Origin: Thermoproteota archaeon
GTDB taxonomy: Archaea > Korarchaeota > Korarchaeia > Korarchaeales > Korarchaeaceae
Assembly (NCBI GenBank): GCA_027491415.1
Contig: JAOZFH010000025.1
Span: 19,974-83,973 of the forward strand
DNA length: 64,000 nt
Direction: 5' to 3'
The translations under genes and the position numbers were made by a program. The notes beneath the pieces are model-generated. The model made no database searches. It was not told the origin of the DNA and saw only the letters and a list, made by a program, of their open reading frames with translations. Below are positions 1-7,362 of this stretch, in pieces (position 1 is the first letter of the stretch; each line of letters opens with the position of its first letter).

Positions 1-92
1 GCCGAACGGGGAGGCAGCTGGCAGAGGGCAGGCACAGGTTCATGGTCGAGTTCCTCAAGAGGTACGCGGCCGAGATGGATGGGCGCCTATAG
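1..92 (+). CDS. HD-domain hydrolase, C-terminal fragment
   Basis: This is the last 29 codons of a gene that begins outside the window; the reading frame starts at base 3 and stops with TAG at 90-92. The residues EGRHRFMVEFLKR, followed by an acidic stretch, resemble the C-terminal helix of archaeal HD-superfamily metal-dependent phosphohydrolases, where an RHxFMxxFL pattern is common. The metal-binding HD motif itself lies outside, so the assignment rests on this tail alone. The gene is followed after 42 bases by a YbaK-family gene on the same strand. Confidence 0.5.
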   Translation, partial: RTGRQLAEGRHRFMVEFLKRYAAEMDGRL

Positions 93-134
93 CTGGCGGA
101 AACCTTTTCTCGGACGCTCCGCGTTTGAAAAGCC

Positions 135-689
135 GTGCGCGACGAGATCGAGGAGGGCATAAGGAGAACGCTTGAACTCATGTCGAGACTTGGGATAGAT
201 GGCGAGATCCTCAGGCACGAGGAGGTCAGCGGGAGGACGTCCGAGGGGGCCGCCGAGGCGCTCGGGGTGCCGCTGGAGAGGGTGGTCAAGACCCTGATCT
301 TCACAGCAGGTGGCAGGTTCGCCGCGGTCGTGACGCTCGGAGATAGGAGGGTGGATGTCAAGGCATTGAGGGACCTGGTGGGTTTGAAGAAGCCCAGGCT
401 CGCGACCCCAGAGGAGGTCGAGCGCCTCTTGGGATTCAGCCCGGGTGGGATCCCGCCCTTCGCCCCCGCAAGACTGATGCCCTGCTTAGTAGAGCAGGCG
501 GCGCTCGAGCTGGACTGGGTGGTGGGAGCCGCCGGGAGTGAGTTCGCCGGCGTCAGGTTCGACCCCAAGAGCCTCCTCTCCCTTGGGTTCAAGCCGGCAA
601 ACGTCTCGGGGTCCCGAGAAAAAAGGCGTTACGAGCCCTCAGAACCGTCTGAGGGCTACGATCTTGGTGAACGCCCAGACGAGACCTAG
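135..689 (+). CDS. YbaK/ProX-type aminoacyl-tRNA editing domain protein
   Basis: This 184-residue protein belongs to the YbaK/EbsC family, whose members hydrolyse mischarged aminoacyl-tRNAs such as Cys-tRNA(Pro) or Ala-tRNA(Pro). The family pattern is visible: an N-terminal helix, RTSEGAAEALGVPLERVVKTL (A-x-x-LGv...ivKTL), a central strand with FAAVVTLGDRRVD, the KLx-type LVGLKKPRLATPEEVE region, and the loop SPGGIPPFAP. The start is GTG at 135, with a weak pyrimidine-rich TATA-like element near 104-112. The last 17 codons are not needed for the fold and run antisense into the 3' end of the exported protein gene on the other strand (51-base tail-to-tail overlap). The exact tRNA substrate cannot be told from sequence. 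Confidence 0.85.
   Translation: MRDEIEEGIRRTLELMSRLGIDGEILRHEEVSGRTSEGAAEALGVPLERVVKTLIFTAGGRFAAVVTLGDRRVDVKALRDLVGLKKPRLATPEEVERLLGFSPGGIPPFAPARLMPCLVEQAALELDWVVGAAGSEFAGVRFDPKSLLSLGFKPANVSGSREKRRYEPSEPSEGYDLGERPDET
634..657. other. inverted repeat at the convergent gene ends
   Basis: A 9-base-pair perfect stem (AGCCCTCAG / CTGAGGGCT) with a six-base loop spans the stop codon of the minus-strand gene and lies within the last codons of the plus-strand gene. Its place between two convergent genes suggests a role at the transcript ends of both, but archaeal termination usually depends on T-runs, which are not strong here. Confidence 0.4.
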
Positions 690-3059
690 TGGTACGCTCA
701 CCAGTGTGGAGAGGACTAGGGCGGTGGACCCAAGGGCCGCGAGTGCATGAGATGAGGACGCCACGCCCAAGGCCAGGATAAGGAGCCCTGCACCATCAGC
801 CGCGAGCGCCGCCCTGACCCACCTGGGGTTGATCTCACCTGCCAAGAGGCGAAGCGCCAGGACAAGTGGGGCCAGCAGGTACATCACCCCCAGGAGGCCG
901 GAGGCCACTACACCGGCAATGGTCACGGAGGTTTCAGAAGGTCCCATCACTTCCATGAGCATCTTAGATGCGGATAGGGACCACAGCAAGGGGGTGATGC
1001 CGAGCCTCACGGCCGCCATAAGACTAGGCCTGCCCGAGATAAACTCCGCTACCCCCGGGCTCCACGAGTAGTAGAACGCGTTGAACACCCTGAGGAACGC
1101 TGAGCCGGCGAACGTAGCAGCCACGTCCTCGTCCCTGAACTCCCTGAGCATCTGGACCTGGGGCGCCAGCTCCGATCCGTAGGCCGCGGTGGCTATGACG
1201 CACCTAGACGGGGCTGCCTGCGCCGGCTGGACGGTCAGCGTCGCTGTGGCGGTCTTGACGCTCCCCCCGCCCGAGGCGGTCACGGTCACCGAGAAGGTCC
1301 CCGTCGTTGCCCCCGTCCTCACCTCCAGCGTAGAGATCCCGTCTGGGGTGACCTGCTCCGGGGCGATGCTGTAGGCGTAATCGGAGGGCAGCCCGGAGAC
1401 TCTGAGAGAGACGGGCTGAGGCGCCCCAGACAGCGTTCTGAGCGCGACGGTGAACGTCACCGTGTCCCCTGTCCTGGCCTCCGCCGCCGACGGTGAGACC
1501 TCAACTTCGAAGTCGAACTGGCTGGGCGCCGAGGTAGTGCTCGGGGGGCTCGAAGAGGTCGGGGGAGCCGTCGTCTGGGGAGGCTGGGTCGCCCTCGGGT
1601 TAACGACGAGCGTGACCATAGCCGAATGGGTCTTCCCCCCGCCCGAGGCGGTCACGGTCAGCACAAAGCTCCCAACGGCCTCACCGGTCTGTATGGAGAG
1701 CGTCGCGGTGTAGGCCCCGGTCTGAGTCACGGAGAACGTTGAGTCCTGAGGCAGACCCTCCAGGCTTACTGTTACGGGGTCCGAAAATCCTCCAATCGGG
1801 ATTATCTCGATCTCGAACTCAGCCACGTCTCCCTGAGTTACCGTCAAGGAAGCTGGAGACAGAGATATCGAGAAGTCCGGCTGCACGGATCTCTGAACGG
1901 TCAGCTGAGCGGTGACGGAGTGGCTCAGGGATCCGGCCGATCCGGAGACGGTGATCGCGCTCGACCCCTCCGGAGTCGACGTCTGGATGGAGACCGTCAG
2001 GGTCGTGGAGAAGGGAGGAACCCCGCTGGGCCTGGTGAAGGAGTACGTGGTATCCTCGGGGAGCCCTGACACGCTTAGGTGAACGGCCTGATCGAAGTCT
2101 CCCACTGGTGTCACCTCGACCGTGAACATTGCCTCGGACCCTGCTTCCACAGTCCTCTCCGTGGGTGAGATGGACAGGGCGAAGTCCCTTGGTGCCTCAA
2201 CCACGTGCAGCGTCAGCTCCTCCTGTACGGCCAAGCCTCCCCAGAAGGCATTGAATGTGGCCGTGACTCTCAGCGTGTAGTCTCCGGGGGTCGCGTCCTC
2301 CGAGGCCAATATGGAGAGGGTGATCTTCTTCCTCCCCCCGGCGGGAACGAAAGGTGTTGGGTCGTCGAAGCCCGTGGTTATCCCGGAGGCGGAGAGATCC
2401 GTGGTCCGGAGGCTTACCTCCCCCTCGAATCTGTGAACCGACGTCAGCAGTACCTGAACCTGCTTTGAACTCCCCTGTGTGAGAGTGACCTCGGTCTGAT
2501 TCAAGCCTATACCGAGTGAGGGTTTAATCCCCCTAGTCTTGAAGAGGTAGTCCTTAACGAAATTTCCCGTGGTCAAAGCGCCATCCCTTACCTTGTCCCC
2601 GTTTGGGCAGTCGTACCCCATAGTCTTCCATGAGACCGCGTAGGTGGAGAAGAGCTCGAGGAAGTAGGGCTCCCCGGGGTCCACCTCCACGGGTTCCGAG
2701 AAAGAGAACTCCTCCCACCTCGGCCCCCCGATGTCGATCTGCTTCGTCTTTTCGGCTATAACTGGCCCCGAGATCGACCCCCTGTGGATCCTGAGGGTAA
2801 GCGGGGCGGGCCCGCTTACAGAGGAAAACTCCACATATACTAGGACCGAAGTTATGGTCCCGAGTCTCGGGCGGATGATCTCTCCGATGGGCGAGTGAAA
2901 ACTCACGAAGTCCCCGCCGGAGACGGCGGCAGAGCAAACCAAGTCGTCGATGATCGTGACGGCGGCTTCGGCGGGCGCGTACCCCCCAGGTAAGGGGGCG
3001 GTCAAGAGGATGAGGGAGCCCAGCAGTACGATGGCTGCTGGGCCGCGTGCGTTGCTCAT
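639..3059 (-). CDS. exported multi-domain Ig-like protein with CFI-box C-terminus
   Basis: This 806-residue surface protein starts with a signal peptide (hydrophobic run IVLLGSLILLTAPL). A beta-rich domain with few cysteines follows (to about residue 185), then at least four repeated beta-sandwich units of about 95 residues, each with the pattern 'sls P...tv..G..a.f.v.v...g.f...v.lsv.GLP...'. A Thr/Pro/Ser linker (PPQTTAPPTSSSPP) precedes one more repeat. Near residue 615 comes CVIATAAYGSELAPQ, the hallmark of the CFI-box C-terminal domain known from archaeal surface proteins, and then three hydrophobic helices that should anchor it in the membrane. ATG at 3059 is chosen over GTG at 3074 because a TATA box at 3081-3090 puts the transcript start right at this ATG. 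Role: probably a cell-surface protein; ligand unknown. Confidence 0.8.
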   Translation of the reverse strand: MSNARGPAAIVLLGSLILLTAPLPGGYAPAEAAVTIIDDLVCSAAVSGGDFVSFHSPIGEIIRPRLGTITSVLVYVEFSSVSGPAPLTLRIHRGSISGPVIAEKTKQIDIGGPRWEEFSFSEPVEVDPGEPYFLELFSTYAVSWKTMGYDCPNGDKVRDGALTTGNFVKDYLFKTRGIKPSLGIGLNQTEVTLTQGSSKQVQVLLTSVHRFEGEVSLRTTDLSASGITTGFDDPTPFVPAGGRKKITLSILASEDATPGDYTLRVTATFNAFWGGLAVQEELTLHVVEAPRDFALSISPTERTVEAGSEAMFTVEVTPVGDFDQAVHLSVSGLPEDTTYSFTRPSGVPPFSTTLTVSIQTSTPEGSSAITVSGSAGSLSHSVTAQLTVQRSVQPDFSISLSPASLTVTQGDVAEFEIEIIPIGGFSDPVTVSLEGLPQDSTFSVTQTGAYTATLSIQTGEAVGSFVLTVTASGGGKTHSAMVTLVVNPRATQPPQTTAPPTSSSPPSTTSAPSQFDFEVEVSPSAAEARTGDTVTFTVALRTLSGAPQPVSLRVSGLPSDYAYSIAPEQVTPDGISTLEVRTGATTGTFSVTVTASGGGSVKTATATLTVQPAQAAPSRCVIATAAYGSELAPQVQMLREFRDEDVAATFAGSAFLRVFNAFYYSWSPGVAEFISGRPSLMAAVRLGITPLLWSLSASKMLMEVMGPSETSVTIAGVVASGLLGVMYLLAPLVLALRLLAGEINPRWVRAALAADGAGLLILALGVASSSHALAALGSTALVLSTLVSVPLGLVWAFTKIVALRRF

Positions 3060-3080
3060 AGCTGCGCCCAGCACGCCATC

Positions 3081-3090
3081 CTATTTAATC
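3081..3090 (-). promoter_or_regulatory. TATA box of the CFI-box surface protein gene
   Basis: Read on the minus strand this is GATTAAATAG, centred about 26 bases before ATG 3059. Spacing of this kind predicts a leaderless transcript and decides the start codon of the gene. Confidence 0.6.
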
Positions 3091-3184
3091 TAATGTCATG
3101 ACCCGACTGCCCACCTGTTGGTGAAATCGAGGAGTAAATCCCCGAAAATGCTAAAGAGATATGAAAGCTCTCCCCTGATCAAGT

Positions 3185-3403
3185 TCACGGTTCTCCCACG
3201 CCCTCGACCTCAAACACCTTCTCCCTCGACCTCTGTCCCTTGACGAGCCTGACCCTGCTCTTGCTCACTCCAAAGTACTCCGCGAGGATCTCCCTCGCTT
3301 CCTCGTTCGCCCTGCCCTTCTCTGGCGGCGATCGGACGTAGACCACCGTGAGGTCTCCCTCCACCTCGACCCCCCGCCTTCGCGCCCTGGGGTGGACCAG
3401 CAC
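3185..3403 (-). CDS. DUF167/YggU family protein
   Basis: This 72-residue protein carries the DUF167 signature: an opening V-x-V-HPRAR strand, then DLTVVYVRSPPEKGRANEEA (the 'apPekGkAN' motif), then VSKSRVRLVKGQRSREKVF. The family fold is known but its biochemical role is not. It starts with GTG 15 bases after the stop codon of the Lrp-type gene on the same strand, and no other start codon fits between that stop and the first conserved strand, so the two genes form an operon. Confidence 0.85.
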   Translation of the reverse strand: MLVHPRARRRGVEVEGDLTVVYVRSPPEKGRANEEAREILAEYFGVSKSRVRLVKGQRSREKVFEVEGVGEP

Positions 3404-3418
3404 CTTAACGCGCGTTGG

Positions 3419-3877
3419 TCAGCACCTCGCCTTCAGGGTCTCCGTCACCACGGCCGGGCAGACCCTCGTGACCCCCTGCATCTGGCTGATCTCCCTGAGT
3501 ATCCTATCCATTTCCTCCTCGTCTCTCGCCCATATCTCCAGCATTATCGCGTGGTCGCCTGCCGTTATCCAGGCTCCCTTGACGTACTTCTTGGACGCCA
3601 GCTCCCTGGCCAGCCTGATAAGATCTCCAGGCTCTACGTCCACCCCGGTCAGTGAGGTCACTCTGTAGCCCAGTGCCTTGGGGTCAACCACGGCGGTGTA
3701 GCCAAGGATGACTCCGCTCTTCTCCAGCCTGTTGAGCCTCTTTCTGACGGCGACGTCGCTTATCCCGAGAGCGTCGGCCAGCTCCCTGTAAGTCACCCTC
3801 CCGTTTTTCATTAGAATGCTAACTATGGTTAGGTCCTTATCGTCGAGCACGAGTCCAGCCTTGGTGGTCCTCACCAT
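3419..3877 (-). CDS. Lrp/AsnC-family transcription regulator
   Basis: This protein of 152 residues has an N-terminal winged helix-turn-helix (LDDKDLTIVSILMKNGRVTYRELADALGIS, then VAVRKRLNRLEKSGVI) and a C-terminal RAM/Lrp ligand-binding domain with the conserved GDHAIMLEIWARD strand. Such proteins form octamers that sense amino acids and act as global or local regulators in archaea. ATG at 3877 gives the usual short lead-in to the helix-turn-helix; a TTG at 3910 would add 11 basic residues. An AT-rich stretch at 3909-3940 supplies the promoter. It heads a two-gene operon with the DUF167 gene. The ligand cannot be inferred. Confidence 0.9.
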   Translation of the reverse strand: MVRTTKAGLVLDDKDLTIVSILMKNGRVTYRELADALGISDVAVRKRLNRLEKSGVILGYTAVVDPKALGYRVTSLTGVDVEPGDLIRLARELASKKYVKGAWITAGDHAIMLEIWARDEEEMDRILREISQMQGVTRVCPAVVTETLKARC

Positions 3878-3996
3878 CAGTCGCTCGAACCTCTTGTTCC
3901 GAGGTCGCAATTAAACAATTCGAAAAAGAAACCTTTTTATTTTGGAATGAAAACTTCTAAAAGATCTGGCGTTAAAGGGCAAATAGATATGGGACT

Positions 3997-4329
3997 GTGG
4001 CAGCCAAGCGCCGGCATAATGCTGTCTGGGTGAACGTTTATCTCTGTCCCGAGGAGCTTTTTGGTATGCCCTGCCGAAAGAAGAAGAGAGGCTCGAAAGG
4101 CGCAGGCGGGCGCGCCAAGGCCGAACTCGACGAGGAGGCCATCGCCATCCTCAAGGCCTTGGCGTCTCTCAAGGAGCCGGCAGGTTGCTCTAAGATAGCC
4201 GAGATCGCCGGTCTGCCGGCGAGGAAGGTCACGGGCAAGCTGAGGGGACTCCTCAACAGGGGGCTGGTGTCTAGGCCCAGCAGGGGGGTCTACGTCATAA
4301 CCGACGAGGGGAGGAAGGCGGTTTCCTGA
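3997..4329 (+). CDS. winged-helix DNA-binding protein
   Basis: This 110-residue protein (GTG start) has a basic N-terminal part with two cysteines (CPEELFGMPCRKKKRG) and a C-terminal winged helix: LDEEAIAILKALASLKEPAGCSKIAEIAGLPARKVTGKLRGL, then the wing RGLVSRPSRGVYVITDEGRKAV. It is likely a small transcription regulator. An in-frame ATG at 4066 would give an 87-residue version that lacks most of the N-terminal part. The gene is convergent with the rubredoxin gene and divergent from the Lrp gene across an AT-rich promoter region at 3930-3965. Its target is unknown; control of the neighbouring oxygen-defence genes is only a possibility. Confidence 0.7.
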   Translation: MAAKRRHNAVWVNVYLCPEELFGMPCRKKKRGSKGAGGRAKAELDEEAIAILKALASLKEPAGCSKIAEIAGLPARKVTGKLRGLLNRGLVSRPSRGVYVITDEGRKAVS

Positions 4330-4398
4330 GGGCCTCTAACCGCACAGGGTGGCCCGGCAGAAGCGGCTCCCGAGAAAGAAGAAAAAGGGGACTGGCTC

Positions 4399-4560
4399 TC
4401 AGTCGATCCTCTCGAATAGATCCTTGGAGGCCCCGCATATCGGGCAGACCCAGTCCTCCGGCAGATCCTCGAACTTGGTGCCCGGGGCTATCCCGTGCGA
4501 GGGATCCCCCTTCTCCTCGTCTAGGACGTACCCGCAGACCGTGCACCTCCACTTCACCAT
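4399..4560 (-). CDS. rubredoxin
   Basis: This small gene encodes 53 residues beginning [14 protein letters not shown] and ending with a VCPICGAS loop. The two CxxCG knuckles, the aromatic residues after them and the [12 protein letters not shown] middle are all diagnostic for rubredoxin, a one-iron electron carrier. A Shine-Dalgarno-like GAGGGGAT lies just before the ATG at 4560. The gene begins 11 bases after the stop of the superoxide reductase gene on the same strand; in anaerobes rubredoxin is the usual electron donor to that enzyme, so the pair makes a self-contained oxygen-defence operon. Confidence 0.95.
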   Translation of the reverse strand: MVKWRCTVCGYVLDEEKGDPSHGIAPGTKFEDLPEDWVCPICGASKDLFERID

Positions 4561-4571
4561 AGAGATCCCCC

Positions 4572-4958
4572 TCACTCAACCTCAATCCTCTTGGAGTTCT
4601 CCCAGACCCCGTGGACATTGCAGTACTCCAAGGCGAAGAGGGTAGCCGACTTGACCAGCTTCATCTTGAAGGTCACCTTGGGCTCTGCGTACGCTGGGCC
4701 CAGATCGAAGGTGGCGATGTGGATGGGGTTGTACGGCCTGTCCTCTTCCCTGATGAAGACCTGAATCCACTTTATGTGGTGCTCCACGGTGTTTGGGTGG
4801 GGGACATCCTTGCCGACGATTATCGAGACCTCAAACTCTTCGCCAGCCTTCACCCTGTCTGGGGCCTCGATGTGCGGGGTGTGCTTCTCCCCTCCCAGCT
4901 CGGCCTCCTTCTCACGGGTGTAGATCTGGTCTCCGAACCTCTCCATGGGACTCGACAC
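4572..4958 (-). CDS. superoxide reductase (neelaredoxin type)
   Basis: This 128-residue enzyme reduces superoxide to hydrogen peroxide without making oxygen. The mononuclear iron site is visible: EKHTPHIE supplies the Glu and first His, [11 protein letters not shown] two more histidines, and YCNVHGVWE the Cys and last His ligand. No N-terminal desulforedoxin CxxC domain is present, so it is the one-iron class. A palindromic TATA box (4982-4989) lies 26 bases before GTG 4958, which makes this GTG a leaderless start; ATG 4946 is the alternative. It is the first gene of an operon with rubredoxin. Confidence 0.95.
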   Translation of the reverse strand: MSSPMERFGDQIYTREKEAELGGEKHTPHIEAPDRVKAGEEFEVSIIVGKDVPHPNTVEHHIKWIQVFIREEDRPYNPIHIATFDLGPAYAEPKVTFKMKLVKSATLFALEYCNVHGVWENSKRIEVE

Positions 4959-4981
4959 CCGAACAGCAGGGTGCCGGGGAG

Positions 4982-4989
4982 GTTATAAC
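4982..4989 (-). promoter_or_regulatory. TATA box of the superoxide reductase-rubredoxin operon
   Basis: The sequence GTTATAAC is a perfect palindrome centred 27 bases before the GTG start at 4958. The spacing fits a leaderless archaeal transcript. Confidence 0.6.
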
Positions 4990-5092
4990 CGTTGTTTTCT
5001 GAATTTGAATGTCGGCAATTCTGAACTCCTGGCGTTCTCCCTCCAACCCGCCGCCCATGTGGAGGTGAGTATCGAGAGTGGATCTGCAAGGA

Positions 5093-5099
5093 CTTAAAT
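5093..5099 (+). promoter_or_regulatory. TATA box of the topoisomerase gene
   Basis: CTTAAAT lies 28 bases before ATG 5125 in otherwise GC-rich DNA, fitting a leaderless or near-leaderless transcript. Confidence 0.5.
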
Positions 5100-5124
5100 C
5101 GCCGGGTGGCGGACGGGGTCGGGC

Positions 5125-7314
5125 ATGGGGAAGGTCCTCGTAATCACCGAGAAGCCCAGGGTGGCCCAGAAGATAGCGCAGATCCTGGGTGAAGGGAGCG
5201 CCAAGTCGGAGAAGAGGGGCAGGGTGACCCTGTATCGATTCGAGAGGGATGGCGAGGAGTGGGTCGTTGTCCCCGCATCTGGACACGTCTTGGAGCTTGA
5301 CTTTCCCGACTCAAAGAAGGAGTGGACCTTCCCCGTGATACACCCCCCGGAGGAGCTCGTGTTTCGACCCATCCGGTCAAAGTCCGCTTATCTGAGGGTT
5401 ATCCGCGAGGAGGGCAGGGACGCTGACCGGATCATCGTCGCCACCGACTTGGACACGGAGGGCTCTGCCATAGGACTGGAGATCGTTCGATACTTGGGCT
5501 GGGAGGGCGAGAAAGAGATACTGAGGGCCGAGTTCTCCGCCCTCACCCCAGAGGCGATAGAGAGGGCCTTCGCCGATCTGAGGCCCTTCGACTACCCTAG
5601 GGCGAACGCCGGATGGGCCAGGAGGGTTCTCGACCTCGAGTGGGGGGCCAACGTGACGCGCGCTCTCACGCTGTCTACGAGGGAGCACAGCTGGGTTAAG
5701 GTTCTCTCCGGTGGGAGAGTCCAGAGCCCGGCCTTGGCCCTGATAGTCAAGAGGGAGGAGGAGATAAGGAACTTCGTTCCACGCAAGTACTACGTAGTCA
5801 CCGCCACCTTCGAGACGCCCAGGGGGGAGACTTTCGAGGCCGTCGCCCTACCCCCCAAAGGACAGGACAGGATCTGGGACAGGGAGCTGGCCGAGAAGAT
5901 AAGGGAGGATGTCCTAAACGAGTTTGGCCTGGCCAAGGTCAGCGCAAGGGAGGTCAGCGTCCCTCCCCCGCCCCCGTTCAACGGCACCGACATGCAGGTG
6001 GAGGTCAGCAGGATCACCGGCCTGACGCCGAGACAGATAGCCGACAGGACAAGGGGGATCGCTCAGCAACTCTATGAGGCCGGCTTGATCAGCTACATCG
6101 GCACTGAGAGTCAGAAGTACCCAAAGGAGTGGGGCAGGAAGGAGTTCGAGGCGATGGTCAGGGTGATCCAGAGATGGGAGCCGCTCAGGGACGTGGCAGA
6201 GTGGGTGCTGAAGAACATGAGGCCCAGGCCTGTGGAGGGAAGGAAGGACGACCCAGCTCACCCCTGCATACATGTGGTCGGTGCCCCCAAGGGGCCCGAC
6301 GACCTGCCCACCAAGAGGCACGCTAGGGTCTACGAGGTCATAGCCAGGAGGGTCCTCGCCACGCTCTCGCCAGACGGCAGGGACAGGAGGACCAGGGTAG
6401 ACGTGGAGGTAAGGGGGCACCCCTTCAGGGCCGCGGGCAGGGTGATCCTCGAGCGGGGATGGAGGCGGGTCTACCCTTACGCGAAAGCCGAGGAGAGGGA
6501 GCTTCCGAGGGTCGAGAGCGGGGAGAGGCTGAGGTGCGTCGACGTCAGGATCGAGGAGAAGGAGACCCAACCTCCCCCCCGCTACACCCCCAGGAGCCTG
6601 ATCAGGGAGATGGAGAGGCTGGGCCTGGGGACCAAGAACACGAGGGCTCAGATCCTCGACATACTCAGGGAGAGGGGGTACGTGGAGGGCAAGAGCTTTA
6701 AACCAACGCCCATCGGAGAGGCCGTGGTCAGAGCCCTGGAGAAGAGCGTTCCGGAGATAGTGAGCCCTGAGCTGACGGCTCAGCTTGACAGGGCCATGCA
6801 GGAGATAGAGCTGGGGAGAATGGACCACCGGGAGTTCCTCCGGAGCACGCTGAAGAGGCTGGAGGAGATCGCGAGTGAGTTCGAGCAGCGAGGCCTCGAG
6901 CTGGGCCAGTCGCTGGCCGAGGCCCTGAGGGCCCACAGGCGCGCGTCGCGCGAGGTGGGTACGTGCCCCAGGTGTGGGTCCCCCCTGGTCATCCGCAGGT
7001 CCAGGTATGGCAGGTTCGTCTCCTGCTCGGCCTACCCGGAGTGTGACGTGAAGTACAACCTTTATCCCGGCGAGGAGGTCCTGACCGAAGCCTGCGTTTG
7101 CGGGCTGCCGCTCGTCAGGGGCAGGGTCCGCACCAAGTCAGGGAGGACTCTCCAGTACCTTCGGTGCCTTGGCAACTGCGACCAGACCCCTCTGCGGTGC
7201 AGGGAGTGTGGAGCCCCGGCGGTGCCCAGGAAGGGCAGGTACGGGGTCTTCATCGCATGCACCCAGTGCGAGAAGGTGAACTACTTCCTGGTCAGGAGGC
7301 GCAGGCCCAGCTGA
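5125..7314 (+). CDS. topA: DNA topoisomerase, type IA, archaeal
   Basis: This 729-residue enzyme relaxes or decatenates DNA through a transient 5'-phosphotyrosine link. The N-terminal TOPRIM domain has Glu9 in VITEKP and the acidic triad in ATDLDTEG (Asp108, Asp110, Glu112). The core has LSGGRVQSPALA, LTPRQIADRTRGIAQQLYE and the catalytic Tyr324 in ISYIGTES. Three C4-type zinc ribbons close the protein (CPRCG near 612, CVCG near 655, CRECG near 692). The oddity is Gly326: the family normally has Arg two residues after the catalytic Tyr (YxRT). Length and domain order are those of archaeal topoisomerase I/III. It is not reverse gyrase, as no helicase domain is present. Confidence 0.95.
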   Translation: MGKVLVITEKPRVAQKIAQILGEGSAKSEKRGRVTLYRFERDGEEWVVVPASGHVLELDFPDSKKEWTFPVIHPPEELVFRPIRSKSAYLRVIREEGRDADRIIVATDLDTEGSAIGLEIVRYLGWEGEKEILRAEFSALTPEAIERAFADLRPFDYPRANAGWARRVLDLEWGANVTRALTLSTREHSWVKVLSGGRVQSPALALIVKREEEIRNFVPRKYYVVTATFETPRGETFEAVALPPKGQDRIWDRELAEKIREDVLNEFGLAKVSAREVSVPPPPPFNGTDMQVEVSRITGLTPRQIADRTRGIAQQLYEAGLISYIGTESQKYPKEWGRKEFEAMVRVIQRWEPLRDVAEWVLKNMRPRPVEGRKDDPAHPCIHVVGAPKGPDDLPTKRHARVYEVIARRVLATLSPDGRDRRTRVDVEVRGHPFRAAGRVILERGWRRVYPYAKAEERELPRVESGERLRCVDVRIEEKETQPPPRYTPRSLIREMERLGLGTKNTRAQILDILRERGYVEGKSFKPTPIGEAVVRALEKSVPEIVSPELTAQLDRAMQEIELGRMDHREFLRSTLKRLEEIASEFEQRGLELGQSLAEALRAHRRASREVGTCPRCGSPLVIRRSRYGRFVSCSAYPECDVKYNLYPGEEVLTEACVCGLPLVRGRVRTKSGRTLQYLRCLGNCDQTPLRCRECGAPAVPRKGRYGVFIACTQCEKVNYFLVRRRRPS

Positions 7315-7362
7315 TCAGATGGATCCGCCGGGATTGGGGGGCAAAGGGGAGGGGAAGGGTGG

